Assembly: GCA_034422835.1 (NCBI GenBank)
Contig: DAOUJJ010000004.1
Coordinates: 8,582 to 72,581 of the forward strand
Length of the DNA: 64,000 nucleotides
Direction of reading: 5' to 3'
Source of the DNA: VXMO01 sp034422835
GTDB lineage: Bacteria; Chloroflexota; Dehalococcoidia; UBA6926
In this document: piece after piece, positions 1 to 6,944 of the stretch
How positions within the stretch are numbered: the first letter of the stretch is position 1
Layout: each line of letters starts with the position of its first letter
Notes under the pieces: generated by a model
The model's database searches: none
What the model saw: the letters and a program-made list of their open reading frames with translations, nothing else
Told to the model about the DNA's origin: nothing
Position numbers and translations under genes: made by a program

Positions 1-1
1 C

Positions 2-229
2 ATCGCCAAGCACCACCGTGAGGTACGGAACGAAGCCCCGGGCTGGATGTCTTCCAACGCCTGGGCTGATTCTGGCCATTTCACCAACGCCGGCTGTGTG
101 TCAGTCTGCTACGGACCCAGCGCTCAAAGGATGTTCATGCGGGAGTACGGTGTGGAGGTGAAGTGGGTGGTGGACTGCGCAAAGATCATCGCCCGTGCCG
201 CCGTCGACATAGCAAATATGGACAAGTAA
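2..229 (+). CDS. M20-family hydrolase, C-terminal fragment (5' end outside window)
   Basis: The reading frame is open from the first bases and stops at 229, so only the last 75 residues are visible. They match the C-terminus of the next gene (295-1533) at roughly three quarters of positions, including the shared HREVRNE, DSGH, TNAGC and CAKIIARAAVD segments, so the two genes are tandem paralogs. The downstream copy has GGHTIIREYG near the end. This copy has SAQRMFMREYG instead and lacks that histidine, which sits where M20 peptidases usually carry their last metal ligand. The family comprises zinc-dependent amidohydrolases (ArgE/DapE/CPG2 type). The substrate is unknown, and activity of this copy is doubtful if that His is the ligand. 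Confidence 0.8.
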   Translation: MAKHHREVRNEAPGWMSSNAWADSGHFTNAGCVSVCYGPSAQRMFMREYGVEVKWVVDCAKIIARAAVDIANMDK

Positions 230-247
230 CCCAATCATGCTGCCGTA

Positions 248-291
248 ACACCCCCTCTCGTGGTAACGTGTCCGCACGACACAGGGGGTGT
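248..291 (+). promoter_or_regulatory. Inverted repeat covering the ribosome binding site of the second M20 gene
   Basis: ACACCCCCT (248-256) and AGGGGGTGT (283-291) are perfect 9-base complements. The right arm contains the only G-rich Shine-Dalgarno candidate for the ATG at 295. A folded transcript would hide the start, or the hairpin may end transcription of the upstream paralog. There is no T-run after it. Its function is inferred. Confidence 0.4.
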
Positions 292-294
292 GTT

Positions 295-1533
295 ATGACA
301 ACCGACGTCGGCGCGCAGATTGACGCCCACATCGACGAAGCTGAAATCATAGAACTGATGCGGCGGCTCCACCAGCATCAGAGCTTCCCGCCATATGAGG
401 CAAGCGCCATGGCTGAACTCCAGTCGTGGCTCGCAGAACGCGGCATCAACGCTGATCTGATCGATGTCGCCGATGAGCCCGGCCGCCCCAACCTCTACTA
501 CAAGATGGAGGGCACCGGCGGCGGCAAGACCGTCATGTACAACGGCCACATGGACATCGATCCCGTCCCCATGTACTTCGAGGGCGACCCCTGGGAGTTC
601 AAGATTGAAGACGGCATGATTTACGCCCACGGCCTCATCAACATGAAGGCCGGCGTCGCCGCCGCCGCGGCAGCCTTTATCGCCATCCACAGGGCCGGCA
701 TCCCGCTGCGTGGCGATCTCCTCATGACCGCCGTCGTTGGCGAGCTGCAAGGCGGGGTAGGGGCCGTCGATCTTGTTCAGCGCGGCCTGCTTGGAGATGT
801 CTGCATCATCCCCGAACCCACCGGCATGGAACTTCTGCCGCTGCACGCCGGCGCAATCCAATTTCTCGTCAACACCATCGGTGAGGCCGCGTGGATCGGC
901 GCGATGCACAATATGAGCTACGTCAACGCCGCTGAGAAACTGGCGCGCATCATCACGGCGCTGGAGGGCTTTGAGTTCGATTCACCCCGCCGCGACGAGT
1001 TCCCCGGCCTGCCGCGCCTTATCGTTGGCGGCATCAATGGGGGCATCGGCCGACAATACGCCCACTGGCGCGCATCCTACGTCCCCGACTTTGCGAGCGC
1101 CATCCTGGAAGTCCGGGGTCTCCCGGGACAGGACTACGACGACATCCAGCGTCAGATTGAAGACGTCATCAGAAGCGTTGCCGATGGTGATCCCGACTTC
1201 AAATGGGAGATTGAGCGGCCTCCGGCCACCAACCGCCCCGAATGGCAGAGCCTGAAGACCGAGGCCTATGGCATCGACCTGCCGCCGGAGCATTTTCTGA
1301 ACCAGACCATCGTCAAGTACCACCGCGAGGTGCGGAACGAAGAGCCCGGCTGGATATCCTCGAACGCCTTCAACGATTCCGGCCACTACACCAACGCGGG
1401 CTGTGAGTCCCTCTGCTACGGCCCCGGCGGCCACACTATCATTCGCGAATACGGCACCGAGATCAAACGCGTCGTGGACTGCGCCAAAATCATCGCCCGC
1501 GCCGCCGTAGACATGGCAAACATGGATAAGTAG
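295..1533 (+). CDS. M20/M25/M40-family metallohydrolase
   Basis: The 412-residue protein has the M20 two-domain layout. An N-terminal catalytic half carries the GHMD metal motif (about residues 82-85) and a dW.F...DG.iyaHG segment, a dimerisation insert follows, and the C-terminal half ends in GGHTIIREYG. Family members hydrolyse amide bonds of N-acyl amino acids or small peptides in the cytoplasm. Two positions differ from the classical set: the bridging Asp of D-M-K is Asn (INMKAG), and the second Glu of the E-E pair is Leu (VVGELQGG). It may therefore bind metal differently or act on an unusual substrate. The reading frame is open further upstream to 163, but ATG 295 follows a G-rich ribosome site and gives a family-like N-terminus. 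It is a tandem paralog of the fragment at 2-229. Confidence 0.8.
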   Translation: MTTDVGAQIDAHIDEAEIIELMRRLHQHQSFPPYEASAMAELQSWLAERGINADLIDVADEPGRPNLYYKMEGTGGGKTVMYNGHMDIDPVPMYFEGDPWEFKIEDGMIYAHGLINMKAGVAAAAAAFIAIHRAGIPLRGDLLMTAVVGELQGGVGAVDLVQRGLLGDVCIIPEPTGMELLPLHAGAIQFLVNTIGEAAWIGAMHNMSYVNAAEKLARIITALEGFEFDSPRRDEFPGLPRLIVGGINGGIGRQYAHWRASYVPDFASAILEVRGLPGQDYDDIQRQIEDVIRSVADGDPDFKWEIERPPATNRPEWQSLKTEAYGIDLPPEHFLNQTIVKYHREVRNEEPGWISSNAFNDSGHYTNAGCESLCYGPGGHTIIREYGTEIKRVVDCAKIIARAAVDMANMDK

Positions 1534-1541
1534 GCCCCGCC

Positions 1542-3017
1542 TTAGCGCCCTGCCAACCTCTCCAGAAATCCAATCGTCAACGCGACGCTTTGGCCAAGCA
1601 ATGCCGCGTCGATATTCTCAATCGTGTCTGTGGCCAAATGATGGTGAGTGTAATCATTCCCCGTCAACGTGAGCGTATCAATGTCGCGCGCATGGAAGTG
1701 CTCAGCATCGCCTAAAACGCCCCACTTGTCGCTGACGGTCAGTCTCAATTCGCGGGCTTCGTCTCGCATAGTCAATCGAAACTCAGGCGTGCCGTGCAGC
1801 TCCAGGGTTTCCCCGGCACCGCACATGAACACGTTGACCATCACCTTGATATCTGCCGGCGCATCCTCAGCAAGCTGGCTGAGATGATACACGCTGCCGG
1901 GGGCGCCACGTTCAGGAGCGCTGTCTTGAGGAGAGTCGGTGGCCGCCGGCGGTTCAAGATAATACTCAGGCTCAGAGGCAGCATGGAGAGAGCCGAAGAA
2001 CGCAAATCTCACTGTGAATGGATAGTCTCTTTCAGCAACATGGCGTGCGACTGTCATGAGGCTTGCAACGCCGGACCCGTTATCGTTTGCTCCATCTACG
2101 TTGGCCCCGGTATCCACATACGTGGTGAGATAGATAACCTCGCTCGGATACCGAATGCCCGGCTTGTCCGCAATTACATTCATGGAGACCGAGTTGGCCG
2201 GGGTCACGCGCACCGTGACCTCCATGGCCTCCCTCGCCAACACATCCAGAAGGTGCAGCCCCTCTTGTTGGGATATTCCCACGCCGGGGATGGGCGACCC
2301 TTCGGTGAATCTCCACCGAAGGTCTCCGGGTGCGTTATTGAAGATAATCGCCGCTGCGGCTCCCGCTGCGGCAACCCGCTTCGCCTTATCGGAAAACAGG
2401 GCATCCCCTCGCTCAATCAGCGCAACCTTTCCCTCGAGTCCCTCTGCCGGCACTTCACCTTCCAAAGCCTTCTGTACATAGACGAGCTCTCCTGTCACCT
2501 CGCCATGAGGTGAAAACTCAAGCGCGCGCGAAGACAATTCAACCTGAGCCGATACCGAAGCGTCGTTAGCCAGATAGGAAGCGTGAGAGCCCCCCGGTCC
2601 AAGATCGTACCGCTCTAAGCGAGTCTCGTAACCCAAGTCGTCCAGAGCATTGCGCAACGCTCTACTGGCAACCCGTTCGCCAACAGTGCCCGGCCGCCTT
2701 TGGTTGTGATCCTCCAGGAACAACCTGAGGAAGGTATATGCCTCATCCGCCAGAATTGCTCGCGGCGGGATTGGAATTGCCGTGGGAGTGGGAGTTGCAG
2801 TCGGAGTCGCCGTGGGAAATGGAGTCGGTGTCTGCGTTGTGACACCCTCAAGACTAAACGGTGGCTGTGTTGCCGGCGCGCCCGTCGAGACCGGTTCATT
2901 CTTCACGGACAATTCGTCCGGGTTGCAACCTGTTAGCACAACTAAAGCGGCAAGAACCAAGCCGGACAGCGCGAGGAATAGCGGAATAGTCTTTGCGGTG
3001 TCGTTGCCCATGGGCAT
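1542..3017 (-). CDS. M28-peptidase-like lipoprotein with degenerate active site
   Basis: The 491-residue protein has a signal peptide with lipobox LTGC (about residues 28-31) and a Thr/Pro-rich linker (about 55-85). A PA (protease-associated) domain follows (GKVALIERG to IIFNNAPGD), then an M28 aminopeptidase fold. GANDNGSG and the C-terminal HH..ATDTIENID are well kept. The other catalytic elements are not: the usual H-x-D reads TYVDT, the E-E pair that should follow FAFFG reads SLHA, and the N-x-D-M-x-G ligand reads NVFMCG. It is probably a surface-anchored M28 fold without normal zinc peptidase activity. A second Met at residue 3 is an alternative start. It converges on the M20 gene with an 8-base gap. 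Confidence 0.8.
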   Translation of the reverse strand: MPMGNDTAKTIPLFLALSGLVLAALVVLTGCNPDELSVKNEPVSTGAPATQPPFSLEGVTTQTPTPFPTATPTATPTPTAIPIPPRAILADEAYTFLRLFLEDHNQRRPGTVGERVASRALRNALDDLGYETRLERYDLGPGGSHASYLANDASVSAQVELSSRALEFSPHGEVTGELVYVQKALEGEVPAEGLEGKVALIERGDALFSDKAKRVAAAGAAAAIIFNNAPGDLRWRFTEGSPIPGVGISQQEGLHLLDVLAREAMEVTVRVTPANSVSMNVIADKPGIRYPSEVIYLTTYVDTGANVDGANDNGSGVASLMTVARHVAERDYPFTVRFAFFGSLHAASEPEYYLEPPAATDSPQDSAPERGAPGSVYHLSQLAEDAPADIKVMVNVFMCGAGETLELHGTPEFRLTMRDEARELRLTVSDKWGVLGDAEHFHARDIDTLTLTGNDYTHHHLATDTIENIDAALLGQSVALTIGFLERLAGR

Positions 3018-3190
3018 CGTGCCCCCCTATATGTCCGCCAAGCCGCGTTGTTACCACGGCCCTTGGCGATGCTATTGTACGTGACTCCTCCATCTCGCCT
3101 CCGCCCTACACGTGCTACGCCCATCATTCTGGTGAAGGCTAGAATCCACCGCGTAGCCCGCAAGGCCACAATAGTAGGGTGGTGAGCCTC

Positions 3191-3217
3191 GTCATTCCCG
3201 CGAAAGCGGGAATCCAG
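3191..3217. repeat. Interspersed palindromic repeat, family A
   Basis: GTCATTCCCGCGAAAGCGGG followed by AATCCAG. The core forms a CCCGC-GAAA-GCGGG hairpin. The same element recurs near 9483, 16447, 26529, 47047 and 61267, and in diverged form near 9232, 26591 and 30463. It is a REP-like sequence, here just beyond the 3' end of the three-gene operon. Confidence 0.8.
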
Positions 3218-3222
3218 CGTCG

Positions 3223-3984
3223 CTATCCCACAGCAGCGTGTGCGCGAAAGTCGTCAAACTCCGGCGGCAAGAGCGGCAGCAGCTGCTGCATGGTCATGCC
3301 GTACACGTCGTATGTCATCGAAAGCTGATTCAGAACGGCAATGAGACGCGGCAGACTCCCTGGTGGCGCATCAGATTGGTTCATGCCGGTGGAGCCCGGG
3401 CGTAGCTCGCCCACCCCCTTATCGACATAAAGTGTAAGCACCAAAGGAACGAGATCCTCGGAGCGCATGATCTCAGGCGACTGCACAATTCGCAGCGTAA
3501 ACTGCGGCATGGAATTGGCAGGCTGTTCAAGGAAATACCATGCTTTGTCGCCCCACCGCGTCCACAAGTCATACGCCATCTTCAGCCGATGATGCGACCT
3601 GTCACGCGAATCACGCGACGGGTCAATGATGTGGGCAATATCTGCAAAGAGGCGTTTTGGCGACTGGCCTGTCACTCCGCTAGTAAGTGACTCAAGGTAG
3701 AACATCCCAATCCATGACAAGAGGTGCCAGTTGGAGCTGACATTACCGGCGCCCAGCGGCTCAAGTTGCTCAGCCAGATATTGCCCCAACTCTCTCCGAT
3801 TCCCGAAGGAGCGCGTCTCAACCTGTGCCGATGGAATCACCGGCGTGGCGTACTCATCTCCAAACAAGAGTTCATCCGGCACCGGTCTCCACACCATGTC
3901 GCGAATCGATTCCAAGTACCCTCTGGCGTACTCCAAGCCCTCCTGGGTGAATTCGCGGACGGCAACAGGTTCGCTGGATGACAT
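3223..3984 (-). CDS. Uncharacterised protein, third gene of GHKL-ATPase operon (possibly DUF6339-like)
   Basis: The 253-residue protein looks soluble and mostly helical, with no signal peptide or membrane segment. It starts MSSSEPVAVREFTQEGLEYA and contains ETRSFGNRRELGQYLAEQL and a Trp-rich stretch SSNWHLLSWIGMFYLESLT. The general look recalls proteins annotated DUF6339, which I associate with Z1/GHKL restriction-like loci. That is memory-based recognition without a search. A strong ribosome site (GAGAGGTGAT) precedes the ATG, and only 4 bases separate it from the stop of the 256-residue gene, so it is co-transcribed. No catalytic motif was recognised. Confidence 0.7.
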   Translation of the reverse strand: MSSSEPVAVREFTQEGLEYARGYLESIRDMVWRPVPDELLFGDEYATPVIPSAQVETRSFGNRRELGQYLAEQLEPLGAGNVSSNWHLLSWIGMFYLESLTSGVTGQSPKRLFADIAHIIDPSRDSRDRSHHRLKMAYDLWTRWGDKAWYFLEQPANSMPQFTLRIVQSPEIMRSEDLVPLVLTLYVDKGVGELRPGSTGMNQSDAPPGSLPRLIAVLNQLSMTYDVYGMTMQQLLPLLPPEFDDFRAHAAVG

Positions 3985-3988
3985 CGCA

Positions 3989-4759
3989 TCACCTCTCTAG
4001 CGTTTCCGCATAAAAATCGCTGGCGGGAAAGTTCTTTTGTGTGAAGGCCTTGACGGCATCATCAATCCACCTGATGACGCCCCCTTGGTTCCCATCACCT
4101 TCCCTATCGGGGTCCTCCCCCTGCAGGGGGAGAGCCTCGTCGTGGAAGCTGCGAACGAACAGCAAGAGCGGCTGCCATTTCTCCCCATCATCATCGAAAT
4201 CGGCGCCATCAACACTGATCGCGCGCGTCAGCATGGCGCGCAGAACTTCCGGGAATACCAGTGACTGGAATGCCCGGTCATTGCGTACCGCCTTACCAAT
4301 TCCGCTGACCCGCTCATTTAGATACAGGGTTGGGTTGTCATCGTTTCCAAAATCCAGACGCCAAACCTCTTTGCCGAGATCATCACTCGTATCTAGCCAC
4401 ACCAGTGAACCGTGGTGTTCCTCACGATGTGGTCTCACATGGTTTGCCAAGGCCAGCAGAACCCCAGACCCATCCCCCGCTAGCACCTTGATGCGGAATG
4501 AAGGGTTGTTCTGCATGTCCATCAGACGCCGGTCCGGGGGTGGTGTCGGTTGCCCAACCGTGCCCCAAGGGAACCTGAGAATCGAAGCGCCGCGTGAAGC
4601 CTCGATCATCAATTGCGCGTCATCAGGAAGGTCCAGCCTAGTCAGATCAAGTTCCGCATCGAACGTAGCAGCGTCTCCATTAGACTCTGTATGAAGCGTG
4701 ACCGTGACGTCTGTCTGTTCAATGCGCTGACGTCCTGTGAAATTGAATCGCCGATTCAT
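3989..4759 (-). CDS. Uncharacterised protein, middle gene of GHKL-ATPase operon
   Basis: The 256-residue soluble protein has no recognised family. Its N-terminal part reads as beta-rich (MNRRFNFTGRQRIEQTDVTV, then a pattern of alternating strands). The middle has VWRLDFGNDDNPTLYLNERV. An acidic segment, ISVDGADFDDDGEKWQPLL, precedes a helical C-terminus ending in WIDDAVKAFTQKNF. Its ATG overlaps the TGA of the upstream ATPase gene as ATGA, so the two are translationally coupled and probably made in fixed ratio as partners. Function can be inferred only from the operon. Confidence 0.7.
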   Translation of the reverse strand: MNRRFNFTGRQRIEQTDVTVTLHTESNGDAATFDAELDLTRLDLPDDAQLMIEASRGASILRFPWGTVGQPTPPPDRRLMDMQNNPSFRIKVLAGDGSGVLLALANHVRPHREEHHGSLVWLDTSDDLGKEVWRLDFGNDDNPTLYLNERVSGIGKAVRNDRAFQSLVFPEVLRAMLTRAISVDGADFDDDGEKWQPLLLFVRSFHDEALPLQGEDPDREGDGNQGGVIRWIDDAVKAFTQKNFPASDFYAETLER

Positions 4760-6747
4760 TGCTCTGTTTCCCCATCTTCGGTCTGCTCGACAGCAATTGC
4801 CTTCACGCGGGTGAATATGTCTCGATTGGCATCAAAGCCCTGAACTAGTACGGTGAACCGACTGTGATCGTCAATATCCAGAATGAGCTCATTCTCCTTT
4901 GTGCCAGCGCTCAAACGGCAACCCTGATACTGAACATTCAAGGCATTGTCACCGTGAAGCCTGAAGTCGTGCGGGCTGTATGCAGACAAAGGATTACCTC
5001 TCTGAATCTCGTACGCGACCTGAAGACTAACTCGTGCCGGGGGGGAAACCGCTTCAGGCGCAATACGAACACTGAACCCAAGACCACTCCGCTGAATGAC
5101 AAAGTCGGAGTGTGAAGGCGGTGGCTCGATAGTTTGCTTGCCACCCCCCCTGCTTCCTGAACCGACTGCCCTTTGCCTTCGGTCTCCTGAAACATATGCG
5201 GGGAAAATATCCGCAAGCGCATCCCGTTCCACGGGGGCCGGTCGTGCTTCCCAAATTGAAAGCAGTCGCGATGGCGCGTTTATTACATCAGAAATTCGGC
5301 CGCTTGCTCCTACCCAGCCCTTTCTGACGCGGTCGGCCCGAGGTCGCCAGCTTGTGTGAGCCGGGGGCTCAGAGTCCCTTAACAACGCGGCCAGTGGCTC
5401 GTGCTCATCCACCAATACCAATGCCCGTGCAGGGTACTTCCCAATGAGGTCCATGCCGGATATCGATAGCCAACCCCGCACATGAAAGTCATGCCCCGGT
5501 TTCAGGGAGTCATCATGCTGAATGAAAAGACGAAAACTCGTTGGTGTTTCTCCCTCACCCTTTCGTCGTACCGCAGTCCGTACACGAAACGCGAGCAATT
5601 CCCCTGACCTATAGCGTTCCTCAAGCTCGGACAATTCGTCGACTTGGTCATCTCTCGCTGTCGTCTGTGGAGGTCTCCCTAGTTCGATGTAGTCCCCTTC
5701 CGGGCGCGTCGCCGCATCCTGGCAGACCTCGAAAAGACGCAGATAACTACTCATACTCCTCTCGCCGCTGTCCTCTAAGGGAACGTGCCGAAGAACATCG
5801 TCAATTGAGTCGGTCGTGATTTCCGTAGGAGGCGATCCGTCCCCTTGGTCAATGATGACCTCCAGTTCGCCAGCGATGATGGGGTAGAAATAGTTGTGGA
5901 CAACTGCGGCGGCGATGCGATCTCGCGTGAGATCTGTTTCTCCGGCGATGCGCGGGAAGGGAACGATAACGGATAGCCCGGGCACATCGCGAAATGCCAG
6001 CCCAAAATCATCAATGCATTGCTCAATAATGGGGCGATGATCCGGCTCTGATATTCGTAGCGGGACGCTTAGCCCGCCCTCTCCTTCCAGCGCGAAATAC
6101 CCATATGGCGGGTAGCGCTGCCCGCCAATCGTGTGTTTGGTCAGCACCGTCTGCCCCATAAGCAGCGTTTCGTCATCCGAACGACGCCGAGTAACCGCTA
6201 TGAAGGCGCTGGCCTGTGAGGCATCCGGGAACACCCATTTGCCGAGACCCCACGACCCGCCGTCCAAACTTGATTTGCCTGAACGGCCTACGTTTCGAAA
6301 GAACCAGTAGAAGTAGTTATCCTCCGCGCTAAGCTCGGCCGAATCGTCGAACTGGAGCCAATCACCCTCAAGTCCCGCTGTGCCCGCATCCTCAATCACA
6401 AGGTACGGCATCCCATCGTCCATAGCCCCGTGGTTTACGATGCGATGACGAAAATCATCACCATCGTCGAGCCCTTCGGCCAAATGTGGGAACAAACCGT
6501 CTAGATAGAATTGCGCACGGTCAATATTGAGCGGCTGGCGAACACCGCGCAGCGAAAATCGCACGCGAGCGGGCGGACGTGCGCTGTTACTATCAATCTT
6601 CCTCAGACTTGCGTCCAGTGAATTCTGAATCACCTCGCGAACGAGCCGTTCACTAATTGATTCAGAGCTGAACAACTCACGTTCCATGGGGTTTGAGTTG
6701 ATCTCCCCCCGACTCATCTGACGAAAATGCCATCCAACACCATCCAT
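4756..6747 (-). CDS. GHKL (Hsp90/MutL/MORC-type) ATPase, first gene of a three-gene operon
   Basis: The 663-residue protein carries the Bergerat ATP-binding fold near its N-terminus. The N-box is VREVIQNSLDAS (Glu38, Asn42), the D-x-G motif is EDAGTAG (Asp120, Gly122), and the glycine-rich lid is GGSWGLGK (about 163-170). A long middle region follows, and after it a probable beta-sandwich region (FVIQRSGLGFSVRI onward) close to the C-terminus. Such ATPases dimerise on ATP and act as clamps. MutL/MORC relatives are known in bacterial conflict and restriction loci. There is no methylase, helicase or obvious nuclease next to it. The stop overlaps the next start (ATGA). It is divergently oriented from the molybdenum hydroxylase gene across about 200 bases. 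Confidence 0.8.
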   Translation of the reverse strand: MDGVGWHFRQMSRGEINSNPMERELFSSESISERLVREVIQNSLDASLRKIDSNSARPPARVRFSLRGVRQPLNIDRAQFYLDGLFPHLAEGLDDGDDFRHRIVNHGAMDDGMPYLVIEDAGTAGLEGDWLQFDDSAELSAEDNYFYWFFRNVGRSGKSSLDGGSWGLGKWVFPDASQASAFIAVTRRRSDDETLLMGQTVLTKHTIGGQRYPPYGYFALEGEGGLSVPLRISEPDHRPIIEQCIDDFGLAFRDVPGLSVIVPFPRIAGETDLTRDRIAAAVVHNYFYPIIAGELEVIIDQGDGSPPTEITTDSIDDVLRHVPLEDSGERSMSSYLRLFEVCQDAATRPEGDYIELGRPPQTTARDDQVDELSELEERYRSGELLAFRVRTAVRRKGEGETPTSFRLFIQHDDSLKPGHDFHVRGWLSISGMDLIGKYPARALVLVDEHEPLAALLRDSEPPAHTSWRPRADRVRKGWVGASGRISDVINAPSRLLSIWEARPAPVERDALADIFPAYVSGDRRQRAVGSGSRGGGKQTIEPPPSHSDFVIQRSGLGFSVRIAPEAVSPPARVSLQVAYEIQRGNPLSAYSPHDFRLHGDNALNVQYQGCRLSAGTKENELILDIDDHSRFTVLVQGFDANRDIFTRVKAIAVEQTEDGETEQ

Positions 6748-6944
6748 CTAACGATCCTTCCTGAATTCGAGGCAGATCGTGAGACGATATCCCCCCTGAT
6801 CCTTCCAGTCAAGCGTCTTTCGCCCCCACCTCCCCGCCAAAATCCGCTACACTAACCCTGTCGCCGTAGATACGTTGTCTGCGGCGTCAACGGGAGGAAT
6901 AGCAGGCGTCCATGCTTTAGCCGCCTGCCCTGGAGGGAAGACAC

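Noticed and set aside
6748..6944. Molybdenum-cofactor riboswitch before the molybdenum hydroxylase
   Set aside because: The leader is short and I cannot recognise the conserved core; a Rfam search would be needed.
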